Of a stretch of 50,325 nt of DNA, positions 1 through 8,396 are shown in pieces. The number at the start of each line of letters is the position of its first letter. The first letter of the stretch is position 1. The notes below the pieces were generated by a model. It saw only the letters and a list, made by a program, of their open reading frames with translations. It was not told where the DNA came from and did no database searches. The translations under genes were made by a program, and so were the position numbers. Location of the stretch: assembly GCA_902773435.1 (NCBI GenBank), contig CACYEN010000044.1, positions 1 through 50,325 on the forward strand, read 5' to 3'. The DNA comes from an uncultured Lachnospiraceae bacterium. GTDB lineage: Bacteria; Bacillota; Clostridia; Lachnospirales; Lachnospiraceae.

Positions 1-1716
1 GTCCTCACCGCCAGAAGCGTCACGAGAAACGCCGCCGGTGAGATCACATCCTTCAGGCTGAACGTCACCCAGACCGGGGACGCGAAGCTTCGGATGAGGG
101 TGAACAAGCCGGGGATCTACGTGAAGGACAGCGGAGAGGTCACGCTGACGGCGAGATTTGCCGGAAAAGCGGTCGTGACAGTCACGGCCCCCGAGACAGC
201 GCGGTTCAAGGCGGCGGAGACGACCTGTACCGTCACGGTCTATCCGGCGGTCACCGACGTCCTAGCGCTGGGCAACCCGTCCTCGGGAAAACTCCGCGTC
301 CGCTGGCAGAAACACCTGTCCGGTTCGGGTTACGTCGTGGAGTGTTCGAATGATCCGTCATTTTCGGAAAACTGCCGCCAGCTTACCGTCAGGGATCCCG
401 AGAAGACAGTCTGCACGTTCAGCGGGCTTGAGATCGGCGACACGTACTACGCGCGTGTCCAGACCTTCCGGAAGGACGGGGGCAAGAATTACACCGCCGC
501 CTGGGGCCGCAGCCGGAGCATCGCGCTCAACGTCCCGCCGGTGACGGACGTCGAGGCGGTCGGAAATCCAGGGTCCGGGGAACTGAGAGTCCGCTGGCGG
601 AAACATCTCAAGGGTTCCGGGTACGTGATCCAGTACTCGTCGGATCCGACATTCTCGTCTGACCGCGCCCAGGTCAACATCGATGACCCTGAGCGGACGG
701 TCACGACGATCGGCGGTTTGCCGAACCACGTCACCTACTACGTTAGAATCCGGACCTACAGGATCGCGGATGGAAAGACCTACCGGGCAGCCTGGGGAAG
801 GCACAAGTCCATCACGCTCACGAAGCTTCCGGTGACGAAGATCCTGGCGCTCGGAAACCCGCAGCCCGGTGTGCTCCGGATCCGCTGGGAGAAGCACACG
901 GCCGGTTCCGGATATCTTATAGAGTACGCGGAAAATTCGTCGTTCACGAAGAACGCGCAGCGGCTCCGGATCTGGGACGAATACCAGTCGGCGTGCAATG
1001 TGAGCGGGCTCCGAAATGATGTCCGCTACTATGTGCGGATGCGGACGGTCTGGACGGACGGGTGGACGACCGAGCACTCGAGCTGGGGAAATGTCAGGAG
1101 CCGCGTCCTCACGAAGCCGTTCACGCCGTCGCCGACCCACATCCTGGGGATCGGCAGTCCGGACTACGGGGAAATCAGGGTGCGCTGGAAGCAGCGCGAC
1201 TCCGCTTCCGGCTATGAGATCCAGTACGCGGAGGACAGCGGCTTTACGCGGAACAGCCATATGGACACAATCGGGGACAAGTACCAGACGGTTCACACAA
1301 AGAGGGACATGAAGACGGGCGTCCGCTGGCATGTCCGGATGAGAACCTACCGGGTCGTCGGCGGGAAGACTTACCGGTCGGGGTGGAGCGCGGAGAAATC
1401 CATTGTGCTTCCGTCGACCCTGGTCGTCCCGGTGACGGATGTGCAGGGAGTCGGAAATCCGGCTTCCGGCGAGCTCAGGATCCGATGGAACCACCAGGAC
1501 GGCGTATCCGGCTACATCGTGCAGTGCTCGACGAACCCGGAGTTTGAGTGGGATACAAGGCAGGTCAACGTCAAGGATCCGCTGCAGACGGTCTACACGT
1601 TCAGGGGGCTGAAGCCGGATCTTACCTATTACGCGAGAATCAGGTCCTACAAGACGTACAGGGACGAGACTTTCCGGGCCGACTGGGGAAGAAAGAAGAG
1701 TATCCTTCTATCATAA
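1..1716 (+). CDS. Secreted Fn3-repeat protein, 3' part
   Basis: The reading frame is open from base 1, so the true start and any signal peptide lie outside the window; the ATG at 94 is internal. About 80 residues of an Ig-like (bacterial Big-type) beta domain are followed by five fibronectin type III-like repeats of about 95 residues. Each repeat starts near a V-T-x-[VI] strand and carries a GNPxSGxLRVRW strand and a SGYxIQYS strand; repeats 1 to 3 and 5 close with a W-G-[RK]-x-[KR]-S-I strand. The starts fall near bases 250, 541, 832, 1141 and 1435. Such modules are usually spacers in extracellular wall-bound proteins. No LPXTG motif or C-terminal membrane anchor is present, and the protein ends directly after the last repeat. 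Binding partner or enzyme activity cannot be told from this part. Confidence 0.85.
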   Translation, partial: VLTARSVTRNAAGEITSFRLNVTQTGDAKLRMRVNKPGIYVKDSGEVTLTARFAGKAVVTVTAPETARFKAAETTCTVTVYPAVTDVLALGNPSSGKLRVRWQKHLSGSGYVVECSNDPSFSENCRQLTVRDPEKTVCTFSGLEIGDTYYARVQTFRKDGGKNYTAAWGRSRSIALNVPPVTDVEAVGNPGSGELRVRWRKHLKGSGYVIQYSSDPTFSSDRAQVNIDDPERTVTTIGGLPNHVTYYVRIRTYRIADGKTYRAAWGRHKSITLTKLPVTKILALGNPQPGVLRIRWEKHTAGSGYLIEYAENSSFTKNAQRLRIWDEYQSACNVSGLRNDVRYYVRMRTVWTDGWTTEHSSWGNVRSRVLTKPFTPSPTHILGIGSPDYGEIRVRWKQRDSASGYEIQYAEDSGFTRNSHMDTIGDKYQTVHTKRDMKTGVRWHVRMRTYRVVGGKTYRSGWSAEKSIVLPSTLVVPVTDVQGVGNPASGELRIRWNHQDGVSGYIVQCSTNPEFEWDTRQVNVKDPLQTVYTFRGLKPDLTYYARIRSYKTYRDETFRADWGRKKSILLS

Positions 1717-1757
1717 AAAAACGTGATGGCCGCCGGCGCGGTCACCACGGGACCATG

Positions 1758-1803
1758 ACGGGGCGGCCGCACCGGATATACCGGCGCGGCCGCCCCGTTT
1801 CTC
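1758..1803 (+). terminator. Rho-independent terminator after the Fn3 gene
   Basis: A perfect 13-bp stem (1758-1770 with 1786-1798) encloses an inner CCGG/CCGG pair. On the plus strand it is followed by GTTTCTCTC. It lies between convergent genes and may also stop transcription arriving on the minus strand, although the U-tract is only on the plus side. Confidence 0.75.
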
Positions 1804-2007
1804 TCACTCGATGTCAAGCTCAGGCGGCTCGTCGAGCGTCTCTGAGACGTACTTTCCGTTCTTCTTTCTCTGACGGACGCATTCGGTCAGCAGATACTCG
1901 ATCTGCCCGTTTACCGACCGGAAATCGTCCTCGGCCCACGCGGCGATGGCGTTGTAGAGCTTCTCCGAGAGACGGAGCGGAACCTGTTTCTTCTTTCCTT
2001 CCGCCAT
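1804..2007 (-). CDS. Ribbon-helix-helix (Arc-like) DNA-binding protein
   Basis: A 67-residue protein with a basic N-terminus (KKK), a short strand VPLRLS at about residues 9-14, and two helices ([14 protein letters not shown], then [16 protein letters not shown]). This is the Arc/MetJ-type ribbon-helix-helix pattern, in which the strand pair of a dimer reads the DNA major groove. It is the second gene of an operon with the SPFH protein: its start overlaps the SPFH stop codon by one base. The operon promoter carries two tandem 8-bp palindromes (3088-3106), which makes autoregulation plausible. The family call is from the fold pattern; the binding site is inferred. Confidence 0.75.
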   Translation of the reverse strand: MAEGKKKQVPLRLSEKLYNAIAAWAEDDFRSVNGQIEYLLTECVRQRKKNGKYVSETLDEPPELDIE

Positions 2008-3038
2008 CAGTAGAGGCTTCCCGAGTTCACGATCGGCTGGGCGTCGTGATTGCCGCAGAGAACAACGAGAAGGTTGGACACCATCGCCGCCTTCCTCTCC
2101 TCGTCGAGTTCGACCACCTGGTTCCTGTTCAGCCTCTCGAGCGCGAGCTCCACCATTCCGACCGCGCCGTCGACGATCATCTTGCGGGCGTCGATGATGG
2201 CGGATGCCTGCTGCCTCTGCAGCATGACCGCGGCGATTTCGGGAGCGTAGGCGAGATAGGTGATCCTCGCCTCGACGATCTCAAGGCCGGCATCCGCCAC
2301 CTTGGACTGGATCTCGTCGCGGATACGGTTCGCCACGACTTCGCTCGAGCCCCTGAGGCTTCCCTCGTCCGCGACGCCGTCGCCCGTCGTGTCGACGCCG
2401 GGCGCCACGTCATAGGGATAGATCCTGACGATGTTGCGCAAGGCGCTGTCGCACTGGAGAGACAGATATTCCTTGTAATTATCGACGGTGAAGACCGCCT
2501 TCGCGGTGTCGACGACCCTCCACATGACCGCGATGCCGATCTCGATCGGATTGCCTAGGCAGTCGTTGATCTTCTGGCGGTTGTTGTTGAGCGTCATGAT
2601 CTTGAGGGAGATCTTCTTGTTGATGATATTCTGCGTGGACTGGCCCGAAGGGGTCGACGTCTTTATGGAGAAGACCGTCTTGGACGGCGCGTCCACGTCC
2701 CCGGACTGGTTCAGCTTCGTCCCGGCGGCGGGGTTGACGGCGACACTGAACGGATTGACCCAGTAGAAGCCGGTGTCCTTCAGCGTCCCGACGTAATCGC
2801 CGAACAGTGTGAGCACGAGGGCCTCCTGGGGCTTGATGACCTTGAAGCCGGGCAGGAGTATCCATCCGGCGAGGAGCCAGACGGCCGAGAGGACGATCAG
2901 GACGACGTTGACGGCCGGGCTCGGGAACCGGGCATTGATTCCGGCGATCAGCATGAAGACCGAGGCCACGGTCAGCGCGATGAAGAGAAACAGCATCGGA
3001 AATCCGTTTTTCTTTGTTGAGAGAACCTTTTCCTGCAT
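2007..3038 (-). CDS. SPFH/Band 7 membrane protein
   Basis: A 343-residue protein with two N-terminal membrane segments (about residues 14-34 and 44-65) and then an SPFH/Band 7 domain. The domain opens with [19 protein letters not shown] and has the TGFYWVNPF motif usual in this family. SPFH proteins form ring-like oligomers on membranes, scaffold membrane microdomains and often control proteases. The start is set by AGGAGG six bases before the ATG at 3038. The gene is cotranscribed with the Arc-like protein from a strong promoter at 3087-3115. Function beyond membrane scaffolding is not known from the sequence. Confidence 0.88.
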   Translation of the reverse strand: MQEKVLSTKKNGFPMLFLFIALTVASVFMLIAGINARFPSPAVNVVLIVLSAVWLLAGWILLPGFKVIKPQEALVLTLFGDYVGTLKDTGFYWVNPFSVAVNPAAGTKLNQSGDVDAPSKTVFSIKTSTPSGQSTQNIINKKISLKIMTLNNNRQKINDCLGNPIEIGIAVMWRVVDTAKAVFTVDNYKEYLSLQCDSALRNIVRIYPYDVAPGVDTTGDGVADEGSLRGSSEVVANRIRDEIQSKVADAGLEIVEARITYLAYAPEIAAVMLQRQQASAIIDARKMIVDGAVGMVELALERLNRNQVVELDEERKAAMVSNLLVVLCGNHDAQPIVNSGSLY

Positions 3039-3086
3039 GATAAAACCTCCTGGTCATTAACAGGCCTGTGATTATTTGATGACATG

Positions 3087-3115
3087 ATGATATCAATATG
3101 ATATCACTCTGTCAA
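3087..3115 (-). promoter_or_regulatory. SPFH-operon promoter with tandem palindromic operator
   Basis: On the minus strand TTGACA (3115-3110), a 17-base spacer and TATCAT (3092-3087) form a near-consensus promoter. Two copies of the 8-bp palindrome TGATATCA (plus-strand 3088-3095 and 3099-3106) lie within the spacer and -10 box with centres 11 bp apart, one helical turn. This is the layout expected for a repressor that binds cooperatively, such as the ribbon-helix-helix protein encoded in this operon (inferred). Confidence 0.7.
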
Positions 3116-3154
3116 GAGCTTTTTTCTGTTGAGAATGTGAACCGGGGGCACATA

Positions 3155-3168
3155 TGGTACAATATAAT
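3155..3168 (+). promoter_or_regulatory. Probable -10 region for the flavodoxin/ferredoxin gene
   Basis: There are two overlapping -10 candidates: TACAAT at 3158-3163 preceded by TG (extended -10) and TATAAT at 3163-3168. No good -35 box is seen at the right distance. It lies about 70 bases before the start at 3235. Confidence 0.45.
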
Positions 3169-3234
3169 AACGGACATGACCGCTGACGCGGCCGGAATAC
3201 ACCGGAATCAGTACTACTTGAGGAGGAAACCCGC

Positions 3235-4188
3235 ATGAAGATTCTGATTATCTACTACACACAGTCAGGGAATACCCAGGCCGCCGCGAAGCAGATTGCC
3301 AGAGGCGCGGCGGACGCCGGCGCCGAGGTCCGCATGGTGAGGCTGAAAAACGCCACCTACGAGATGATGGACGACTACGACCTCATCGGGATCGGATCCC
3401 CGGTGTGGAAGGCCGACACCCCGAACATGCACCATTTTATCGACAGGATGCCCGACCAGAAGGGAAAGCACTGCTTCGTGTTCAACACGCACGGGACGCT
3501 GCCGCACCTCTACTTCCCGATCGTTCTTCCGAACCTGAAGAACCACGGACTCGTCCCGATCGGCTACAAAGACTGGTACGCGGACGTCAACATGCCCGGG
3601 ATGCCGAAGCCCTACTACACGTTCGGCCATCCGGATGAGCAGGATCTGAGGGAGCAGTACGAATTCGGCCGGGAGATGGCGGAAATAAGCCCGAGGATCG
3701 CGGCCGGGGAGAAGGACCTCATCTACCCCGATCCGGAGATCAACGACAAGGTGCTCGAGCAGGCGCTGATCTGCTCCAACATGCTGCTGTGCCCGACGAA
3801 TCCCCAGGGCGCGTTTTACAGGAATCCCGAAAAATGCCGCTACCCGGACTGCCACATCTGCATGGACAACTGCATGATGGGCTACATCGACCTCTCGGCG
3901 GACCCGCCCCGGTTCGGAAACCGCGGCTTCCAGTGCGACGACTGCCACGAGTGCTCCTACTGCTTCATGATCTGCCCGTTCGGAGCGGTCGAAAACAGCG
4001 ATCCGGAGCAGTTTGAGCGGGAGAAGGGGATCCGGCACCTCAACTTCGAGGTGATGCTCGACAGGGACGAGGCCGAGGGAAAGTTCCGCAGGCACATCCC
4101 GGTGGAGGAGGTCGGATATGACACGCCCTATGTGTACTGGCATCCGCAGCGCCCGTACATGAAGGTCCCTAAGGAAGAGGATCTGTGA
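3235..4188 (+). CDS. EFR1-type flavodoxin-ferredoxin fusion protein
   Basis: A 317-residue protein. Residues 1-160 are flavodoxin-like, with the FMN-phosphate loop TQSGNTQ at about 9-15 and GIGSPVWK in the second loop. The C-terminal part has two iron-sulfur motifs: C201-x4-C-x2-C-x3-C213, and C237-x2-C240-x2-C243-x3-C247-P, the classic 4Fe-4S ferredoxin signature. C234 lies just before the second. This layout matches the EFR1 family of anaerobes, predicted one- or two-electron carriers of unknown partner. AGGAGG seven bases upstream supports the ATG at 3235. It has its own promoter and stands alone. Confidence 0.87.
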   Translation: MKILIIYYTQSGNTQAAAKQIARGAADAGAEVRMVRLKNATYEMMDDYDLIGIGSPVWKADTPNMHHFIDRMPDQKGKHCFVFNTHGTLPHLYFPIVLPNLKNHGLVPIGYKDWYADVNMPGMPKPYYTFGHPDEQDLREQYEFGREMAEISPRIAAGEKDLIYPDPEINDKVLEQALICSNMLLCPTNPQGAFYRNPEKCRYPDCHICMDNCMMGYIDLSADPPRFGNRGFQCDDCHECSYCFMICPFGAVENSDPEQFEREKGIRHLNFEVMLDRDEAEGKFRRHIPVEEVGYDTPYVYWHPQRPYMKVPKEEDL

Positions 4189-4301
4189 GGGGACGGACTC
4201 CCGGCGGGGGGCGGTATTCTTGAAATGTCCGGTCCGCTGTGATAGGATACTTTCTGTGAATATGCGCAGGATGGGGCTGCGCGGGCTGAGTGAGGACTGA
4301 C

Positions 4302-4835
4302 ATGGGCAATATTTCTGAGAACTTTATGGTCGAGGCTGTGCTGTTTGTGATCCTTGGGCTTGTGCTGGTCGTTAGACCGGAGGGATCGCTCGGATTTATC
4401 TGTAAGCTGTTCGGCGTCATCCTCCTCGGTATGGGTGCTTTCCGGATTATTTCCTATGCGCGGGGCAGGGAAAAACGCAAGACGGCGCCGTTTGTCATAG
4501 GGATCATTCAGCTTGCCTTCGGAGCGGGGATGCTGGCCAGGACGCGTTTCTTTATCGGAATCGTGCCCTATGTCGCGGGAATCGTGATTCTCTGCGTAGC
4601 CGTGATCAGCCTGATCCGGTCGCTTCGGACGTCGAGGAAAGGAAAATCCTCGAGGGCGGCGACGGTTTTCTCCATCGCGGCGATCATCCTCGCGGGGGTC
4701 GTTATCGCGAACCCGGTGCAGATCTCCTCGATGATCACGAGGATTATAGGGATCGGCCTGATCTTCGTGGGCGTCTCGATGCCGTTCAGCCCGCCCCGGA
4801 TACGGGAGACCGACGGGGGGCACCGCTCCGTCTGA
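4302..4835 (+). CDS. HdeD/DUF308-like membrane protein
   Basis: A 177-residue, very hydrophobic protein with about six membrane helices arranged as three short hairpins, and basic loops (GREKRKT, SRKGKSSR) on the likely cytoplasmic side. This matches the DUF308 (HdeD-like) family, whose Escherichia coli member is linked to acid stress; the biochemical role is unknown. I chose the ATG at 4302 because GAGG lies six bases before it. The in-frame GTG at 4290 would add four residues but has no clear binding site. The gene stands alone between the ferredoxin gene and the promoter at 4882. Confidence 0.75.
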   Translation: MGNISENFMVEAVLFVILGLVLVVRPEGSLGFICKLFGVILLGMGAFRIISYARGREKRKTAPFVIGIIQLAFGAGMLARTRFFIGIVPYVAGIVILCVAVISLIRSLRTSRKGKSSRAATVFSIAAIILAGVVIANPVQISSMITRIIGIGLIFVGVSMPFSPPRIRETDGGHRSV

Positions 4836-4881
4836 ACGCCGCCTGCTTCACGGATCGCCGCCGAATTGACCGCACAGACGA

Positions 4882-4910
4882 TTGACCTTCAATCCGCCGC
4901 AAACTATAAT
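4882..4910 (+). promoter_or_regulatory. Strong promoter for the small acidic protein
   Basis: TTGACC (4882-4887), a 17-base spacer and TATAAT (4905-4910). A second TTGACC copy lies at 4865-4870, 17 bases upstream of the first. The predicted transcript start, about 4917, falls just before a long GC-rich hairpin. Confidence 0.8.
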
Positions 4911-4922
4911 GGAATGAGGTGA

Positions 4923-4992
4923 GGCCGTCCCCCCGACGCGGGGCGCGGACCCGATGCTTTGGGCCGGGAGCTGTTCTCCCCGGGGGACGGCC
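4923..4992 (+). promoter_or_regulatory. Structured 5' leader hairpin
   Basis: An 11-bp perfect stem (4923-4933 with 4982-4992) closes a GC-rich loop of about 48 bases. It starts a few bases after the predicted transcription start and ends 13 bases before the AAGGAGG at 5005. It could stabilise the mRNA 5' end or control access to the binding site (inferred). Confidence 0.5.
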
Positions 4993-5019
4993 GGCAGCAG
5001 TGAAAAGGAGGTTTGGACT

Positions 5020-5400
5020 ATGTTTATGCATGGATTCTGGAGATGGGTTCTTTCCGTGCTGATCGCTTTCGGACTCGGAACAACTGCCGGTTCCGGCAGC
5101 CCGGCGGATTCCGAACTCCAGCAGAAGGTGCAGGACCACATGGACGTGATTACGGACGAGGCCGCCGGCATCGTCGACGACGTCGCCGAGGCTGCACAGG
5201 ACAAGTGGGACAAGGCCATGGACAGCGAGAAAGCCAAGAAGGTCAAAGACTTCGTGAATGACGTGGATGAAGTGGTCAACAACACGATCGACGACATACA
5301 GGAGCACTTCGGACCGGAGAGCGGCGCCAGCCCGGTCGAGGAGATCGAGTCGGCTGTCGAGGAGGTCGAATCGGCCGCGGAAGAGGCGGAAAAAGCCTGA
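5020..5400 (+). CDS. Small membrane-anchored acidic helical protein
   Basis: A 126-residue protein of no recognised family. Residues about 8-25 are hydrophobic (WRWVLSVLIAFGLGTTAG) and form a membrane anchor or signal peptide. The rest is strongly acidic and looks helical, with many DD, EE and VDE/VEE runs, and ends in a run of E-E-x-E and A-E-E-A-E. AAGGAGG eight bases before the ATG at 5020 decides the start; an upstream in-frame ATG at 4954 lies inside the leader hairpin and lacks a binding site. The strong promoter and structured leader suggest high or controlled expression. Confidence 0.7.
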   Translation: MFMHGFWRWVLSVLIAFGLGTTAGSGSPADSELQQKVQDHMDVITDEAAGIVDDVAEAAQDKWDKAMDSEKAKKVKDFVNDVDEVVNNTIDDIQEHFGPESGASPVEEIESAVEEVESAAEEAEKA

Positions 5401-5450
5401 CCCGGCCGGGTTCCCTTAACGAGCGGTTTTCAACCGGATAATTCACTCAG

Positions 5451-5494
5451 GGGCACAGGGAGATGTAGACGTCGTTTTCCTGTGCCCGTTTTTT
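5451..5494 (+). terminator. Terminator hairpin 15 bases before the ABC gene
   Basis: A 9-bp perfect stem (5451-5459 with 5479-5487) is followed by GTTTTTT. It is a typical intrinsic terminator for the upstream gene, yet it ends only 15 bases before the start codon at 5510. A GATAAT box at 5437-5442 lies before it, so it may also act as a leader attenuator for the transporter. Confidence 0.8.
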
Positions 5495-5509
5495 CTATGC
5501 GGGGATGAC

Positions 5510-8302
5510 ATGCTGGAGATCAGGGACATACACAAAGAATACCGGACCGGAAGCCTTGTCCAGAAGGCGCTCGACGGGGTCTCGCTCTCATTCCGGGACA
5601 GCGAATTTGTCGCTGTCCTTGGTCCGAGCGGCTCCGGAAAGACCACGCTGCTCAATATCATAGGCGGCCTCGACCGCTATGACATCGGGGAGATGGTCAT
5701 CGACGGCGTGCCGACGAGCCGCTACCGGGAGCGCGACTGGGACACGTACCGCAACCACTCGGTCGGGTTCATTTTCCAGAGTTACAACCTGATCCCCCAT
5801 CAGACGCTTCTCCGCAATGTCCAGCTTGCGCTCACCCTGACCGGCGTCCCCTCCGCGGAGAGAAGACGCCGCGCGGAGGAGGCCCTGGAGAAGGTGTCGC
5901 TCCTCGAGCAGGCCCACAAGAAGCCGGACCAGCTGTCCGGGGGGCAGATGCAGCGCGTCGCGATCGCGAGGGCGCTTGTCAACAACCCGTCGGTCGTCCT
6001 GGCCGACGAGCCGACCGGGGCGCTCGACACCGACACGGGCGAGCAGGTCATGCAGCTCCTGAAGGAGGTCGCGAAGGACCGGCTGGTCATCATGGTGACG
6101 CACAACCCCGACCTGGCCGAGCGCTACGCGACCCGCACCGTGAAGGTGAAGGACGGCCGCGTGACCGAGGACAGCGATCCCTATGAACCGGGAAAGGAAG
6201 ACGGAGAGTCCGCCGCCGGAAAGACGAGGCAGAAGAAACCCTCCATGTCATTCCTGACCGCGCTCTCGCTGTCGGTCTCCAACCTGATCTCCAAGAAGGC
6301 GAGGACGCTGCTCGTCTCGTTCGCCGCGTCCATCGGCATCATCGGCATCGCGCTCATCCTGTCCCTCTCGAACGGCGCTAACCGATACATACACCTGAAA
6401 GAGGAGCAGGCCCTGTCGGAGTACCCGATCCAGATCTCCTCCTCGTCGGTCTCCATGGAATCCTCGATGGCGAGCTTCATGGCGATGGCCTCGGACTCGG
6501 CCTCGGGGGACGAGGACGGGGAGGTGGAGGAGCAGCAGCTCCTCGGAAGCATGTTCTCCGGGATCGGGACAAATGACCTCGCCTCCCTCAAGCGGTGGTT
6601 TGACAGCGGCTACAGCGGGATCGAGGACCTGACGAGGGGTGTGGAGTACAGGTACGGCATCAGTCCGCAGGTCTATATCAGCGAGGAGAGAGGCTGGAGA
6701 CAGGTCAATCCCGACCAGACCTGGGCGGCGATGGGCGTTCAGACCGACGACAGCCTGACGGGGCTCATGTCGTCCTGGGAGACGAACGACGCGTTTCTTC
6801 CCATGCCGGAAAATGAAGCGCTCTACAGGGATTCCTACACCCTGCGGGCGGGGCACTGGCCGGAGAAGGATACGGACTGCGTGCTCGTGCTCACGCCGTC
6901 CGGAGGCGTGCCGGACATGCTGCTCTACACGATGGGGCTCAAGGACGCCGCCGAGCTCGACAGGGTGATCGCCGACGTCCTCGCGGGCAGGAGCACGGAC
7001 ACGAGCCTCGGCGAATCCACGGCCTACGCCCCGGAGGAGTTTCTCGGCATCAGCTTCCGCCTGCTGCCGGCAAATGAGCGCTACGAGTACGATGAGAAAC
7101 TCGGCGTGTGGGTGGATATCACCTCTGATCCGGAGGCGCTTGCGGACAGGCTGGAAAGAGCCGAAGAACTGCGGATTGTCGGCGTCGTGCAGCCGATGGA
7201 GGGAGGGTCTTTCGGGATCCTGCAGATGGGAATCAGCTATCCGCCCGCACTGCTCGACCGCCTCATCGCCGGCGCCGCGGAGAGCGGCATCGTGAGGGCC
7301 CAGCTCGACTCCCCCGATACGGACGTGACGACGGGGCTCGCGTTCGGGGAGACCGCCCCGGACCTCGATATGATGGCCGACATGGTGACGGTCCATCCGG
7401 AGAAGATCCCCGAGATCGTCTCGTTCGACGCAAGCCGTCTTCCCGAGCTCGAGAACGACGATACCCGCCTCACGATGAAGCGCGCGGTCAGGATTATCCG
7501 CGAGCTGAGGAGGACCGGGGAGTCTCCGACCCTGAAGGAGATGCTCACCAACATGATCCCGCTGCTGATGAATCTCTTCGAGTTCGACGAGAAGCGGATC
7601 GGGGAAGTGATCTCCATGGAGATGGACGAAGCCCACATGCAGCAGATGTATATGGCGAGAGGCCAGGCGGACAGGGCGTCCCTCGAGGGCAACCTGATCA
7701 AGTTCGGGTACGCCGACGAGGACGAGCCGAGCGTGGTCACCATCTATCCGAAGGACTTTGAAAGCAAGGAGGGCGTCATCGCCCTTCTGGACGCGTACAA
7801 CACGGCGATGGAGGAGTCGGGAGAGGACGAAAGGGTGATCTCCTACACGGATTACGTGGGAAATCTCATGTCGTCCGTGACGACGATCATCGACGTGATC
7901 ACGTATGTGCTGATCGCGTTCGTCGCGGTTTCGCTCGTGGTCTCCTCGATCATGATCGGGATCATCACCTACATCTCCGTGCTCGAGCGCAGGAAGGAGA
8001 TCGGCATCCTGAGGGCGGTCGGGGCGTCGCGGCGCAATATACGGCAGGTGTTCAACGCGGAGACATTTATCATCGGGGTGCTCTCCGGCGCGTTCGGGAT
8101 CGGGATCACCCTGCTCCTGCACATCCCGATCAACCACCTGATCCACATGTACACGGACGAGCGGGGGATTGCGGCTTCCCTGCCGCCGCGGGCCGGCATC
8201 GTGCTCACGCTGCTCTGTGTGGCGCTGACGCTGATCGGCGGACTCATACCGGCGGGGAAGGCGGCGCGGCAGGACCCTGTGGAGGCGCTCCGGAGCGAGT
8301 AG
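5510..8302 (+). CDS. ABC transporter, ATPase-FtsX permease fusion (MacB type)
   Basis: A 930-residue fusion. Residues 1-225 are the ATPase: Walker A GPSGSGKT at 38-45, Q-loop Gln 91, signature LSGGQ at 143-147, Walker B VVLADE at 163-168 and switch His 199. After a basic linker, a first membrane helix lies at about 265-288. A large extracellular domain of about 500 residues follows, then three membrane helices in the last 140 residues with the FtsX motif ERRKEIGILRAVGAS. This is type VII ABC (MacB/LolCDE) architecture, which couples ATP to mechanical work on outside substrates such as peptides or lipoproteins. The start has only a weak GGGG-type site, and no separate permease partner is nearby. 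Substrate unknown; peptide export or resistance is most usual. Confidence 0.9.
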   Translation: MLEIRDIHKEYRTGSLVQKALDGVSLSFRDSEFVAVLGPSGSGKTTLLNIIGGLDRYDIGEMVIDGVPTSRYRERDWDTYRNHSVGFIFQSYNLIPHQTLLRNVQLALTLTGVPSAERRRRAEEALEKVSLLEQAHKKPDQLSGGQMQRVAIARALVNNPSVVLADEPTGALDTDTGEQVMQLLKEVAKDRLVIMVTHNPDLAERYATRTVKVKDGRVTEDSDPYEPGKEDGESAAGKTRQKKPSMSFLTALSLSVSNLISKKARTLLVSFAASIGIIGIALILSLSNGANRYIHLKEEQALSEYPIQISSSSVSMESSMASFMAMASDSASGDEDGEVEEQQLLGSMFSGIGTNDLASLKRWFDSGYSGIEDLTRGVEYRYGISPQVYISEERGWRQVNPDQTWAAMGVQTDDSLTGLMSSWETNDAFLPMPENEALYRDSYTLRAGHWPEKDTDCVLVLTPSGGVPDMLLYTMGLKDAAELDRVIADVLAGRSTDTSLGESTAYAPEEFLGISFRLLPANERYEYDEKLGVWVDITSDPEALADRLERAEELRIVGVVQPMEGGSFGILQMGISYPPALLDRLIAGAAESGIVRAQLDSPDTDVTTGLAFGETAPDLDMMADMVTVHPEKIPEIVSFDASRLPELENDDTRLTMKRAVRIIRELRRTGESPTLKEMLTNMIPLLMNLFEFDEKRIGEVISMEMDEAHMQQMYMARGQADRASLEGNLIKFGYADEDEPSVVTIYPKDFESKEGVIALLDAYNTAMEESGEDERVISYTDYVGNLMSSVTTIIDVITYVLIAFVAVSLVVSSIMIGIITYISVLERRKEIGILRAVGASRRNIRQVFNAETFIIGVLSGAFGIGITLLLHIPINHLIHMYTDERGIAASLPPRAGIVLTLLCVALTLIGGLIPAGKAARQDPVEALRSE

Positions 8303-8396
8303 GACGGCGTCCGGGGAGGAAGATCCATGGCAACGTTCGGCCCATCGTTGAGGCCGGTACAGTACAATAAAAAACCGACAGAAGAGGAGACATGAC

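Noticed and set aside
2479-3096. Long minus-strand open frame overlapping the SPFH gene
   Set aside because: It is a shifted-frame shadow of the SPFH gene, Arg/Gly-rich with no domain and no binding site.
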